From a virus, in IMG/VR virus record IMGVR_UViG_3300025000_000182, positions 1 to 44,229 of that record: a stretch of 44,229 nt of DNA, one strand, 5' to 3'. The notes under the pieces were generated by a model. The model did not search any database and had not been told where the DNA came from. It saw only the letters and a program-made list of their open reading frames with translations. Positions 17,748-25,363 of this stretch are shown here, piece after piece; position 1 is the first letter of the stretch, and each line of letters opens with the position of its first letter. The position numbers and the translations under genes are program-made.

Positions 17748-19781
17748 TTAATTATTATCAAGGCCGCCAACCTGTTCAACGACCCTGCCTATCATTTTCC
17801 GCTTGAAACCCTCATTCGCCCGGTCAACGATTTTCTTGTTTTCATATGGCGCCTCAACTTCTCTTTCGATCTGTTGCCGTTCAATATTATTTTCTGCCTG
17901 CAACCTTACTTGTGACTGCCTATCTTGCGCCTCTTTTTGCTGCATACCCTGTTGCACAATCTGCATTACCTGTTGCTTGAGTTCCGGAACTGCGGTCAAA
18001 GCCTGCATGATCATCGCAAATTCCTGCGACACATATTTGTCAACGTCTTTTTTCCCGAACGCCCGGTACAAATCTTGTGTGTTCTCGACCTGGTTAATCC
18101 AGGGCATTCCCTTTGTGATGTTCATCAGGGTGATAGCATCATTCCGGTTTGTCATTGAATTCGAGGACGCATCCGAAACATCGACACGCAGATCATACCG
18201 GCCCTGTAGCGCCTGGACATTTACCGGCTTGAACACCCACTCGTTTCCCTTAAAAATCCTTATCTTTGCGGACATTGGTATGTTTTGTGCATACAGGCTC
18301 AAGCAATCTGTGAGCAACTCTGAAAAATCATCCTGCAATCCCTCTCCGGTATAATTATGCTTGATATTCCCCTCTTGGAGGATCATGTTCATCCCGCTCG
18401 CTGTATCTCCGCCCTGGCCGGCTGTTGAAGATCTAGTCCCGGCTGAATAATCCATCAGGGACAAAGTGCGCTCAAAGAACGTTAAAAGCAGGTTAATAAA
18501 ATTGATATATGCCCCTGACTTATCCGCCAGGTTCGGGAATGTTACATTGGCATCTTTCGGGATAGCATTGCCATACCCCGGCTGTAGTTTGAATTTTTTA
18601 TTGCTCGTGATCCCCGTAGAATTGGAGTTATAAAAGAAAAACGGGCTGTTTGTCACTGTGCCGCAATCAATCATCTGGTTATAAAGATCGTTAATCCCGG
18701 TATCAAAATGGATTGTCTTTTTGGGAACACCTGTGCCCATACTCTCGTTCGATTTTGGATAAATCCTAAACCGCTTTATCGGTTTCCGGCTATGCCAATA
18801 GATGTCGGATATCGGTTGATTCCGAACCTCTTTCCAGTTCGCATCGAGAGAAAACGTGGCCAATCTCCACTCACCTTTCCAAATCAAGTAACACTCAATC
18901 AGCTCGCACTCCTGGCCGTAATCTGAATACTGGACAGCCTTCCGCTGTTCGTCTTCTGTCTCTTGGCGCTTGACCCCCTTAACCATCGAATTATCGATAT
19001 CTTTGTAAACGCCTTTTTTTTGCAGCTCTACCAGATCCCCCAGCTTCGGATAGATTTTTCTCAGGAATGGTTGATCATCCCAGTTATCATTGTGATCAGG
19101 GAAATAACAATCTTCGATTTTCAGGGCTTCCAGGTGGACCTTGAAATCCAGCTCGGTTTTTTCCCTGACCCCCTCCTCAGAACCTCCTGGCATTATACCC
19201 ATCTGCATCAACTGAGCCATCAGCTCCTGCGGATTCCCGCCTTGCATAAATCCAGCGGGCGGCTTAACCCTGTTGCCCTGTAAATCTGTAAAAATCGGGA
19301 CTGTCCCACGGCTTTTGATCACGATCTCTTTTTCCTGCCACATCGGGATTACATGCTTGGTGCCATCCATCAATAAATCGTGTACGATTGGCTTTACAGC
19401 TTTTTTGATGTGCATATTGTTGTGGCATGCCCATTGCAAAAACTCCTTGACCTCTTTAGCCAAATCAACATCTTCAGCACCGGTGGGCGTTACCTGAATA
19501 AAATCATCCTCTGAAACCAATTTGTTAAAAATCCTTGGCTCTAAATTATCGACAGCAATGGCGGTTAGGCTCATCGATTTGTTTGAGCACCCTTCCCAAG
19601 GGAAATTTTTTGCGATTCGATCGGTATCATACCGCTTGCGCCCCTCATTGATCTCATCGAGTTTGCGCTTCCTATATGCGCTATCATACTCAATATATAA
19701 ATTTTGGCAGTGTGTTGCAATAGCCGACATCGTTGCTGTATCATGATACTCATCTTCTTCGAGTTTTATCTGATCTATCAT
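17748..19781 (-). CDS. Portal protein, 677 aa
   Basis: The length (677) and features suit podovirus-type portals, which form the dodecameric ring for DNA entry. Seen in the sequence: an early helical region with RKRYDTDRIAKNFPWEGCSN, a middle stretch with KIYPKLGDLVELQKKGVY, a segment with MDYSAGTRSSTAGQGGDTASGMN near residue 450, and a long Gln-rich helical C-terminus (QQVMQIVQQGMQQKEAQDRQ), typical of portal barrels. The gene follows the terminase region and precedes scaffold and capsid genes. It starts in an ATGA overlap. Confidence 0.75.
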   Translation of the reverse strand: MIDQIKLEEDEYHDTATMSAIATHCQNLYIEYDSAYRKRKLDEINEGRKRYDTDRIAKNFPWEGCSNKSMSLTAIAVDNLEPRIFNKLVSEDDFIQVTPTGAEDVDLAKEVKEFLQWACHNNMHIKKAVKPIVHDLLMDGTKHVIPMWQEKEIVIKSRGTVPIFTDLQGNRVKPPAGFMQGGNPQELMAQLMQMGIMPGGSEEGVREKTELDFKVHLEALKIEDCYFPDHNDNWDDQPFLRKIYPKLGDLVELQKKGVYKDIDNSMVKGVKRQETEDEQRKAVQYSDYGQECELIECYLIWKGEWRLATFSLDANWKEVRNQPISDIYWHSRKPIKRFRIYPKSNESMGTGVPKKTIHFDTGINDLYNQMIDCGTVTNSPFFFYNSNSTGITSNKKFKLQPGYGNAIPKDANVTFPNLADKSGAYINFINLLLTFFERTLSLMDYSAGTRSSTAGQGGDTASGMNMILQEGNIKHNYTGEGLQDDFSELLTDCLSLYAQNIPMSAKIRIFKGNEWVFKPVNVQALQGRYDLRVDVSDASSNSMTNRNDAITLMNITKGMPWINQVENTQDLYRAFGKKDVDKYVSQEFAMIMQALTAVPELKQQVMQIVQQGMQQKEAQDRQSQVRLQAENNIERQQIEREVEAPYENKKIVDRANEGFKRKMIGRVVEQVGGLDNN

Positions 19782-20491
19782 CCGCCATATCCCTCATGCT
19801 TGTTAGGATTATACTCAGTTTCGGGGCGCTGGTACGGGCTTATCACATAGCTCATGATGATGTGGTTGAACGCATTGGCAGCCGGGTATTGCTCCCATGG
19901 CCTGGCACTTTTTATATCAGACTTGCCCGCAGCTTTGAAATCCCTGGTTATCTTGCAATCCCCTGGCCATCTGCCCTTCTCGGGCTGGCTCATGACTTTA
20001 AATGCACCTGGTATAATCAAAATCCCCTGATGCCCGTAATCGTCGAGCGGCGCTTTTGCCGCCTCAAAATTTGCATAGCTCGAATCAAAACCATCAAAAT
20101 CGGATGCATCATACAGGCCAACCGTATCGACTCCAAGCCGTTGTACTGCGTGCTCAAAATCCATCTCGGAACTCTCGAAAGCCTTTGAACAATCAGCGTA
20201 AACTCGCTCACATTTAAGGAGACGCATATCTTTGCATAAAGATGTAAAAAGCCTCCGCTGATCCTTATCTTCGCACTCAACGAGGAGTTCGAGCGGCCGC
20301 TTAGCCCTGTGAGTAACCACGTTTTTTAACCCAAATATGCAATAATAACCTGGGTTGTTTGCTGTTGGGAAAGTCATGCCAGCCCGGCGATCATTATATA
20401 TATCAACAATAGGGGCATACCCTATCCTCTCGGTTTGTCGGCATAGCCTGTGCTCATCCGTGTAGTATGATATTTTTGCGTTATTAGTCAT
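19778..20491 (-). CDS. Hypothetical protein between terminase and portal genes, 237 aa
   Basis: A soluble alpha/beta protein with four or five Cys residues and many Asp/Tyr (YDASDFDGFDSSYANFEAAK). The ribosome site before ATG is weak (AAGGCTAAAAAAA). It ends in an ATGA overlap with the portal gene, so the two are translationally coupled. No nuclease motif such as HNH is visible. I do not recognise the family; a DNA-packaging or head role is suggested only by place. Confidence 0.55.
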   Translation of the reverse strand: MTNNAKISYYTDEHRLCRQTERIGYAPIVDIYNDRRAGMTFPTANNPGYYCIFGLKNVVTHRAKRPLELLVECEDKDQRRLFTSLCKDMRLLKCERVYADCSKAFESSEMDFEHAVQRLGVDTVGLYDASDFDGFDSSYANFEAAKAPLDDYGHQGILIIPGAFKVMSQPEKGRWPGDCKITRDFKAAGKSDIKSARPWEQYPAANAFNHIIMSYVISPYQRPETEYNPNKHEGYGG

Positions 20492-20556
20492 TTTTTTTAG
20501 CCTTTGTTAACATTGCCTCCCGGCCGGAGACACATACTACTGTAAAAAACCTCAAT

Positions 20557-22089
20557 TTATGCCAACCCCGCATAAAACAGGGACGCTGACGGATCGTGGA
20601 ATGATAGGCATAAGGCATCCAGCCTGTTTGGTGATGGCACACCCCTTGCTCTCATCACTTGCTTACTCTCCACCCCTATCTTGCCAGCTCCGGTGTTGAT
20701 CCGCTTTGGCCTGCTGATCTCGGATATCAGATCCGGATCGTTGCACATCTTAATACAAAGCTCATCCGGGTGATTTTTGATCCCGTTTGCTCGCTCATAC
20801 GTGCGCTCAAATCTACGGCGCAGCGACCACATATTTTTTGCCCGGATGTTTGCAAAAAGATCTGAATTGAGCCGCTCGGTATCCTCGTACCTGCCGGGCA
20901 GATCGGTTGATGCGTTATGCACACCTACATGGCTCAATACCTCGTTGCTCAGTGCATCCAGGCTCTTAAGCTCGCCCTTGATCCCCGCGCCGACCCCGGT
21001 GGCATCGTATACCAGGAGTGATATTCTTTTATCCAGCGCCTCGGCCCTTGCCTCCCTGGCCGTCTCTGTGGTATCTCCCTTGTGCCAGTGGCGGCAGGAC
21101 TCAACAACAACTCCGTGTCTGATCACAAGCGCCTTGCCATCCTTGCCCTCATCATCGGGATCAAGGCCCATCTGCCGGATGCCGGACGGCTTGATATCGA
21201 TATTGATTGCAGCCTGCACCCATTTGGCTGGTATAAAAACCCCCTCTACTGATGCCGCGTAATCTCTATCGATTTCTTGGGCGAAAATGTGCTCTAAGCC
21301 CTCAGCCACGGCCTTATCACGCTTTTTATCGTACCATTCCTGGGTTTTGCGGGGATCATCTCGCCAATCGTGGACAAAAACCCTAACAGCCCCGCCAAAC
21401 CTGCGGCGGTGGAATATGTTGCCCTCGCCGTTGACGCTCGAAATGTCAACCTGGCAATCGGTGTTTTCCGAGAGTGCTGCTTCGATCATCTCCGGGCGCT
21501 CATAATGCGCAGCCTCATCCTTAAAATAGATCGTTGTCCGGCCACCTCGGCCAATATTGCTTCCGGCCTCCCCCACAATCGTTGAGCCGTTAGCTGGATG
21601 CAAAATCCTTAAAAACCCGGCGTGTTGGCGCTCAGAGTACCCGGCCGGGCGGAACTCTACAGGCAGGTTGCGGATGATGATCCTGATTTTTTCGAGGATC
21701 GAATCCGATACCCCTAATCGATCAACAAGATCCTCCTTGCGTGATCCAAACCCGATGGCCTGGCCCGGGTAAAAAAGCCAGCGGTGCACTGCCCAGGCGC
21801 ATGAGCACCATGTATATCCGCCATCCCGCGCTTTTTCGACCAATCCGCTATCGCGCTCGGTTACCAGCTCTGTTAGCCAGTTAACATATTGGATTTGTTT
21901 GGGAAATAGCGCAAATGGCATGTATGGTCTTGGCTGCCGTGGATCGTAGGTTACCATCCACCCCGAAATAAAATCAGCTGGCCTGGTGGCGTAATAACGG
22001 CAAAACGCAGCATGTATCACGCCTGATTTATCCTCTCGGATAGCCTTGAGCACCTTGAGGCGGTTGATCATGATCCTATCCGAGTACAT
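20557..22089 (-). CDS. terL: Terminase large subunit, 510 aa
   Basis: The DNA-packaging motor ATPase and nuclease. Near residues 86-93 the sequence KARDGGYTW fits a terminase Walker A variant (R-D-G-G-Y-T). A Walker B follows (TIYFKDEAAH, catalytic Glu about residue 192). The C-terminal RNase H-like nuclease has GLDPDDEGKD, then DATGVGAG, then RLDALCLSFHD, with acidic residues as expected. I take the ATG at 22089, which overlaps the small-subunit stop and has AGGAG upstream; an upstream in-frame start would extend it by 13 residues. Confidence 0.85.
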   Translation of the reverse strand: MYSDRIMINRLKVLKAIREDKSGVIHAAFCRYYATRPADFISGWMVTYDPRQPRPYMPFALFPKQIQYVNWLTELVTERDSGLVEKARDGGYTWCSCAWAVHRWLFYPGQAIGFGSRKEDLVDRLGVSDSILEKIRIIIRNLPVEFRPAGYSERQHAGFLRILHPANGSTIVGEAGSNIGRGGRTTIYFKDEAAHYERPEMIEAALSENTDCQVDISSVNGEGNIFHRRRFGGAVRVFVHDWRDDPRKTQEWYDKKRDKAVAEGLEHIFAQEIDRDYAASVEGVFIPAKWVQAAINIDIKPSGIRQMGLDPDDEGKDGKALVIRHGVVVESCRHWHKGDTTETAREARAEALDKRISLLVYDATGVGAGIKGELKSLDALSNEVLSHVGVHNASTDLPGRYEDTERLNSDLFANIRAKNMWSLRRRFERTYERANGIKNHPDELCIKMCNDPDLISEISRPKRINTGAGKIGVESKQVMRARGVPSPNRLDALCLSFHDPSASLFYAGLA

Positions 22090-22477
22090 TTTTATATATC
22101 TCCTCCGCCTCCGACTCAGTGAGTGCATTGATATTATCTTGCAGGATCTGAGGGGCTACCTGCTCTATTTGCTTGCGCTCCATAACTCTGCCCTCTGTGC
22201 GATCGAGGTACTCCCTTGCTGCTTGTACGCTGCCTTTTTTTGCAGATGCGAGCAAGGCTTTGAGCACTGCTGCCCTAGGTCGTGCTGAGTTTTTTTTGCG
22301 GATCTCATATGCCTCCGCCTCAATCGCTGTGAGATCAGCGGGGGTAAAATGATAGTACAGGGTTTTGCCTGCAATGCCTAGATGCTTTTGGTACGTTCCC
22401 CGATCCGGGTAATCTTGCTCTGGATCAGAGAGGTACTCTAATAGCCGTGCTCGGTGTTTTTCTCTCGCCGTAGTCAT
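22076..22477 (-). CDS. terS: Terminase small subunit, 133 aa
   Basis: This is the first gene of the late block. It is a basic, helical protein with an N-terminal helix-turn-helix-like part (YQKHLGIAGKTLYYHFT), helical middle, and an acidic C-terminus, the usual layout of small terminases that recognise the packaging site. It overlaps the large subunit by 14 bases. The ribosome site is GGGGGTGTAAAAAA. The family is inferred from its place and architecture. Confidence 0.7.
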   Translation of the reverse strand: MTTAREKHRARLLEYLSDPEQDYPDRGTYQKHLGIAGKTLYYHFTPADLTAIEAEAYEIRKKNSARPRAAVLKALLASAKKGSVQAAREYLDRTEGRVMERKQIEQVAPQILQDNINALTESEAEEIYKNVLG

Positions 22478-22544
22478 TTTTTTACACCCCCGTTACACTA
22501 TATATATAGATACCCCTCATATATATCATGTATTATATTTTTTC

Positions 22545-22689
22545 GGACATGTAAAGTCTTGTTTTATATTTTCGGACATTTTATGTCTTATTTTGCTGTT
22601 CAATATCTTGAATTACTGTTCAATATTTTAAACTACCGCAAGATACTTGCCCGAGTAAGCAGATATCGCAAATCGGACATACCATGTCT
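22545..22689. promoter_or_regulatory. Three operator-like palindromes GGACAT-N3-ATGTCT
   Basis: Sites lie at 22545-22559 (GGACAT GTA AAGTCT), 22574-22588 (GGACAT TTT ATGTCT) and 22675-22689 (GGACAT ACC ATGTCT). Each is an inverted repeat with a 3-base centre, and the first has one half-site mismatch. They lie between the divergent small-terminase and early plus-strand genes. Such spacing suits binding of a dimeric repressor. Candidate binders are the HTH protein at 32670 and the ribbon-helix-helix protein at 23700; which one is unknown. Confidence 0.55.
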
Positions 22690-22712
22690 TATTTCCAATT
22701 CAATATTTTAAA
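22599..22712. repeat. Three AT-rich elements TTCAATATxTTxAA
   Basis: Copies at 22599-22612 (TTCAATATCTTGAA, with perfect TTCAA/TTGAA arms), 22619-22632 and 22699-22712 (both TTCAATATTTTAAA). They alternate with the GGACAT palindromes in the same intergenic region. They may be a second set of binding sites, or part of a composite regulatory unit. No binding protein is known. Confidence 0.5.
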
Positions 22713-22821
22713 CTTTTGAGCATTGCTTGGCCGGGCGCTATAGCAGCCTGCAATATTTTTATTGTTGCAAAAACCCTTTGTTTACAGGCTTCTTCATTCT
22801 TTTTGTTTGTGTTTGATATTA

Positions 22822-22850
22822 TTGGCATCATGATTGCAATGATATATATT
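22822..22850 (+). promoter_or_regulatory. Candidate sigma70-type promoter for the small early genes
   Basis: TTGGCA (22822-22827) and TATATT (22845-22850) are separated by 17 bases, each matching 5 of 6 consensus bases. The predicted start would lie near 22857, within the first hairpin. It faces the 48-residue gene. It is the best promoter match I found by eye in the 22478-22890 region. The 413 bases without a gene here hold this promoter, the palindromes and AT-rich sequence only. Confidence 0.6.
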
Positions 22851-22854
22851 TAAT

Positions 22855-22872
22855 CCCGGCAATCACGCCGGG
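22855..22872 (+). promoter_or_regulatory. Leader hairpin copy 1 (CCCGGC-AATCAC-GCCGGG)
   Basis: A perfect 6-bp stem with the hexaloop AATCAC, 18 bases before the start codon of the 48-residue gene. The same loop and stem recur before the next two genes. The hairpin lies at the predicted 5' end of the transcript, so it may affect stability or translation of the leader. Confidence 0.6.
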
Positions 22873-22890
22873 TAAAAAAAGGAGAAGATC

Positions 22891-23037
22891 ATGAAAATAT
22901 CAAACATCCAGAATAAACATCGGAAAGGCAAGAATGTTGTTAATTATACAGGCCCGGAGTGTAAATGCGGGAAAGGGTGCAAACCAGGAACCTGCCGGAA
23001 AAACAAAAAATCTTGGGAAGAATCAAAGAATTCTTGA
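22891..23037 (+). CDS. Small Cys-rich basic protein, 48 aa
   Basis: ATG at 22891 follows AAAAAAAGGAGAAGATC, a strong site, and the frame closes with TGA at 23035-23037. The protein is basic (many Lys) and has a cluster CKCGKGCKPGTC, with four Cys in 10 residues, which suits binding of one zinc ion or a small metal-binding fold. It is not a classic zinc ribbon. It is the first gene of a small plus-strand early group, after the candidate promoter at 22822. I do not recognise a family; a small DNA/RNA-binding or host-takeover protein is possible. Confidence 0.65.
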   Translation: MKISNIQNKHRKGKNVVNYTGPECKCGKGCKPGTCRKNKKSWEESKNS

Positions 23038-23061
23038 CCTCACTGAGACCTAAAGGGCGAA

Positions 23062-23079
23062 ACCGGGGCAACCCCCGGT
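23062..23079 (+). promoter_or_regulatory. Intergenic hairpin (ACCGGGG ... CCCCGGT)
   Basis: A 7-bp GC-rich stem with a 4-base loop, between the 48- and 145-residue genes. It is enclosed by a weaker outer pairing of GACC with GGTC and CCTC with GAGG. No T-tract follows, so it is not a standard terminator. It may be a processing or stability element. Confidence 0.4.
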
Positions 23080-23097
23080 CTGAGGATTGATATTCCA

Positions 23098-23113
23098 CCG
23101 GCAATCACGCCGG
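23098..23113 (+). promoter_or_regulatory. Leader hairpin copy 2 (CCGGC-AATCAC-GCCGG)
   Basis: The same loop AATCAC and 5-bp stem as in copies 1 and 3, upstream of the 145-residue gene. Here the hairpin is intercistronic, 39 bases before the start codon. Confidence 0.6.
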
Positions 23114-23152
23114 AAACCGGCCAAATAGGCCAAAAAATAAAGGAGAAAGGCC

Positions 23153-23590
23153 ATGATATTAAATCTAACCCAGCATGCGGGCACACCTGAGCAAAACGTA
23201 CAAGACCTTAAAGGGGAGGATTTACTGGAGCTTAAAAGGCTCCTGACTTTCGACAGCTTGCCTGGAGCCCGGGAAGTGAAGGAACGTGCAAAGGCTATTG
23301 CAGCCTTTGCGGCAAGGCAGGAAGTCCCGCCTGATTTCTGCATGGATTTCAGGGAGGGTGTAGAAGAATGCCCGGAAAGGTGTTGGTGCAAAAAAACTTA
23401 CGCCGATTGCATTTACGCATGCGCCATGATAGGAGGGGCGCCGTATCTTATGGCACCCTTGGAAAAAGCCCTTGGAGTACAGGGGATCGATCCCTTGTAT
23501 TCCTTCTCTGAGAGGGTTTCGGCTGAAGAGATTCAGCCGGATGGGAGCGTAAAGAAGGTGGCGATTTTCCGCCACAAGGGTTGGGTTTAA
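23153..23590 (+). CDS. Conserved hypothetical protein, 145 aa
   Basis: ATG at 23153 follows AAAGGAGAAAGGCC. The protein begins MILNLTQHAGTPEQ and ends with a module MAPLEKALGVQGIDPLYSFSERVSAEE; I recall similar start and end patterns in phage and plasmid proteins of unknown function with a Rossmann-like alpha/beta fold. Between them lies a Cys-rich insertion (CxxxxxxxxxxCxxxCxC, residues 62-80) that could bind metal. The function is unknown. It sits between a Cys-rich small protein and a ribbon-helix-helix protein in an early group. Confidence 0.65.
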   Translation: MILNLTQHAGTPEQNVQDLKGEDLLELKRLLTFDSLPGAREVKERAKAIAAFAARQEVPPDFCMDFREGVEECPERCWCKKTYADCIYACAMIGGAPYLMAPLEKALGVQGIDPLYSFSERVSAEEIQPDGSVKKVAIFRHKGWV

Positions 23591-23600
23591 TCCCTGACCA

Positions 23601-23628
23601 GGATGCCTTATTGCAAGATAGGGCATCC
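23601..23628 (+). promoter_or_regulatory. Intergenic hairpin (GGATGCC ... GGCATCC)
   Basis: A perfect 7-bp stem with a 14-base loop just after the 145-residue gene. It has no T-tract, so it may be a 3'-end stabiliser or attenuator rather than a terminator. Confidence 0.4.
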
Positions 23629-23645
23629 GAGTGAGTGATTAAATA

Positions 23646-23661
23646 CCGGTAATCACGCCGG
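23646..23661 (+). promoter_or_regulatory. Leader hairpin copy 3 (CCGGT-AATCAC-GCCGG)
   Basis: Copy 3 of the repeated hairpin, before the ribbon-helix-helix gene. Compared with copies 1 and 2 the closing C-G pair is changed to T-G, which as RNA would be a U-G wobble. The change keeps RNA pairing, so the element probably acts as RNA. Confidence 0.6.
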
Positions 23662-23699
23662 ATAACGGCCCGGAAGGCCAAATAAAAGGAGAAGAAATC

Positions 23700-23882
23700 A
23701 TGAAAATGGAGATGAGGCAGGATCTGGTGTCGGCGGAGGAAGTCAAATCTTTTACGATCCGGCAGTTACCGGAGAAAACTCACCGCCGGGCAAAAGTAGA
23801 AGCTGCCCGGCAGGGGATCTCTATGCAAGACTTTATCATCAGGGCTATTGAGTTAGCCCTGGAAATAGCCGAAAAATCATAA
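23700..23882 (+). CDS. Ribbon-helix-helix regulator-like protein, 60 aa
   Basis: ATG at 23700 follows AAAAGGAGAAGAAATC. Residues 16-60 fit an Arc/CopG-type ribbon-helix-helix: strand with SFTIRQLPE, then helix KTHRRAKVEAARQ, the turn GIS, and helix MQDFIIRAIELALEIA. Such proteins form dimers that bind DNA palindromes. Here it is the last gene of the small early group, ending beside a strong terminator. The operator-like sites at 22545-22689 are possible targets, but no data link them. Confidence 0.75.
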   Translation: MKMEMRQDLVSAEEVKSFTIRQLPEKTHRRAKVEAARQGISMQDFIIRAIELALEIAEKS

Positions 23883-23883
23883 G

Positions 23884-23921
23884 AAAAAACCCGCTGTCAG
23901 AATTTTGACAGCGGGTTTTTT
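23884..23921. terminator. Bidirectional rho-independent terminator
   Basis: AAAAAACCCGCTGTCA at 23884-23899 pairs perfectly with TGACAGCGGGTTTTTT at 23906-23921. Each strand ends in a run of at least six T, so it can stop both the plus-strand early group and the minus-strand replication operon that converge here. Confidence 0.9.
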
Positions 23922-24023
23922 TTACATGTAAAAGGTTTTAATATCCATCAAGATTTTTTTATAAATTTTGCGGATAAAATAACCTGCCCCAACCACAAGG
24001 GTTATTGAAATCAAAAAAGACAT
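23922..24023 (-). CDS. Small membrane protein, 33 aa
   Basis: ATG at 24021-24023 has a strong AAGGAG site at proper spacing, and the frame ends at TAA 23922-23924, next to the terminator. The N-terminal 16 residues (MSFLISITLVVGAGYF) are hydrophobic, then the protein turns basic (IRKIYKKILMDIK), which suggests one membrane span with a cytoplasmic basic tail. It overlaps the zinc-ribbon gene by 13 bases. It is the last gene of the replication operon. No family is known. Confidence 0.6.
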   Translation of the reverse strand: MSFLISITLVVGAGYFIRKIYKKILMDIKTFYM

Positions 24024-24529
24024 ATTTCAGCTCCTTCCGCGGGTGATTTGAAATACAGACAATCAAATCCGAGCCTTTTGATACAAACAAGGCTTTCCTC
24101 CTCACACAAAAATTTGCCTTTGTTCTCGCACTCAGGCCCTGGGGGTAGAGCAAAATCCGCAGCTATTTTTTTAGGTTTGGCCATGCTTTTATTGATCGTC
24201 GATGTTAATTTTTCCGGCAAAACCCTTGGGCTCGTCGAATATTGGCAGCGCTGGCAATGCCCCTCTTTTGCGGGTCTAGTGTTAAGACTGCAAGAGATCG
24301 CACCGCAATCACATTTTTTGTATTTTGTCAGCAGCCAGCCTTTTCCGCAAACAGGGCAGTATGTCCGGACAGATCCGGATGTATACCTGCGCTTGATATC
24401 CAGTTCCGGGCCGTGAGCGTGCCCGCAATCATAAACGTAGTAAATTATTTGCGTTCGGATTTCCATATTTTTTTCAATCGTTTTTTCGGTCTCTTCGATT
24501 TTTTTTTGGTCTACCTTGGCGTTCTTCAT
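24011..24529 (-). CDS. Multi-zinc-ribbon protein, 172 aa
   Basis: I start at ATG 24529, which overlaps the upstream RuvC-like stop as ATGA; a longer upstream frame has no good site. The N-terminus is a Lys/Glu helix (KNAKVDQKKIEETEKTIEKN). Then come several Cys pairs: DCGHAHG, CPVCGKGW, CDCGAISC and CQRCQYS, as in zinc ribbons, and a C-terminal segment with three further Cys. Such proteins bind nucleic acid or act as hubs, but no particular activity can be given. Context suggests replication or transcription support. Confidence 0.6.
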   Translation of the reverse strand: MKNAKVDQKKIEETEKTIEKNMEIRTQIIYYVYDCGHAHGPELDIKRRYTSGSVRTYCPVCGKGWLLTKYKKCDCGAISCSLNTRPAKEGHCQRCQYSTSPRVLPEKLTSTINKSMAKPKKIAADFALPPGPECENKGKFLCEEESLVCIKRLGFDCLYFKSPAEGAEICLF

Positions 24530-25191
24530 GCTCCCTCCTGTTGTAATTGCGGTTTGGTTGGTTTGCCGGCCTGGACGTGCCGGTATGCCCGATATGCGAT
24601 CAGCGCAGCTTCTGCCCGGTCGTGTCTGTAAAATTCTTTTTCGTATTTCGGAAAAAGCTCGATGGCTTTTTGTATCACGTAATCCTTTGATCCTGATAAA
24701 GGAACAAGGCCCTTCCGCCATGTTTCGGGGGCATATTTCCAAAAATCAATCCCGGAAAGAGTTAGGAGCGTTTCCCACATTTGCGCATTCCGGATTAAAA
24801 TTTCCGCGCTTTTCACGTCCCTTTCTGATGCCCGAATCCAAACTTTTTCCAAAATCGCAAATTTGATGGAAAATTTGCGATTTAAGAGGACTATGGTTTT
24901 GTTGGCGGTAAGGGTATCCGCAAAGTCGTGAATCTCTAAAATAGACCCATAAATAACCGCCATAGCGCCTTTTTTTCCAGGATCGATACCAATGACCGCG
25001 GCATTATCTGCCAATATCTTTTTTTTCTGGACGATAATTTTTTCTTTATTGGCCCTCCCGATGTGCCACCCAGCGCAGTTTTGGCAAAAGAAAATATTGA
25101 ACGGAACCCCTGTTTTTTCAATCATCCCTTTTGCCGCTGTCCTGGCTTTGCCTTGTGTTTTAAAGATAACTTTCAAGCATTTTTTATGCAT
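24526..25191 (-). CDS. RuvC-like nuclease (Holliday junction resolvase type), 221 aa
   Basis: ATG at 25191 is preceded by AAGGGG. The first 45 residues hold a small Cys-containing region (FFCQNCAGWHIGR) of zinc-finger look. From residue 67 the RNase H-like fold of RuvC is visible: GIDPGKKG (first Asp), AILEKV (Glu near 112) and HDRAEAALIAYRA (acidic pair near 190). These are the expected metal ligands for resolving four-way junctions. An in-frame upstream TTG could lengthen it by 10 residues. It lies in the replication operon, consistent with resolving branched phage DNA. Confidence 0.75.
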   Translation of the reverse strand: MHKKCLKVIFKTQGKARTAAKGMIEKTGVPFNIFFCQNCAGWHIGRANKEKIIVQKKKILADNAAVIGIDPGKKGAMAVIYGSILEIHDFADTLTANKTIVLLNRKFSIKFAILEKVWIRASERDVKSAEILIRNAQMWETLLTLSGIDFWKYAPETWRKGLVPLSGSKDYVIQKAIELFPKYEKEFYRHDRAEAALIAYRAYRHVQAGKPTKPQLQQEGA

Positions 25192-25363
25192 TTTTGGTTG
25201 TTCCCCTTTCGATTTCGGCAACTAGTTTTTTGAGCTGCCGGGTAATTTCTTTCGATTGTTTTAATTCCGCTTCAAGTTTTTTATTTTTTACAACCTCCTC
25301 AAATAATAGTGTTTTAAAATCTATTTTGTCTATTTCGAACTTTATTTTTTTTAAGTTTCTCAT
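25184..25363 (-). CDS. Small coiled-coil protein, 59 aa
   Basis: ATG at 25363 comes directly after the helicase stop, with GGGGGTATAA upstream as a ribosome site. The protein is mostly Lys, Glu, Leu and Ile with heptad-like spacing (FEEVVKNKKLEAELKQSKEITRQLKKLVAEIE), so a coiled coil is likely. The end overlaps the start of the RuvC-like gene by 8 bases. No family is recognised; position between helicase and resolvase suggests an accessory or adaptor role. Confidence 0.6.
   Translation of the reverse strand: MRNLKKIKFEIDKIDFKTLLFEEVVKNKKLEAELKQSKEITRQLKKLVAEIERGTTKNA

Noticed and set aside
22454-22711. An 85-codon plus-strand open frame across the regulatory region
   Set aside because: It has no ribosome site, overlaps the small-terminase start, and is made of AT-rich operator-like repeats with hydrophobic low-complexity translation.
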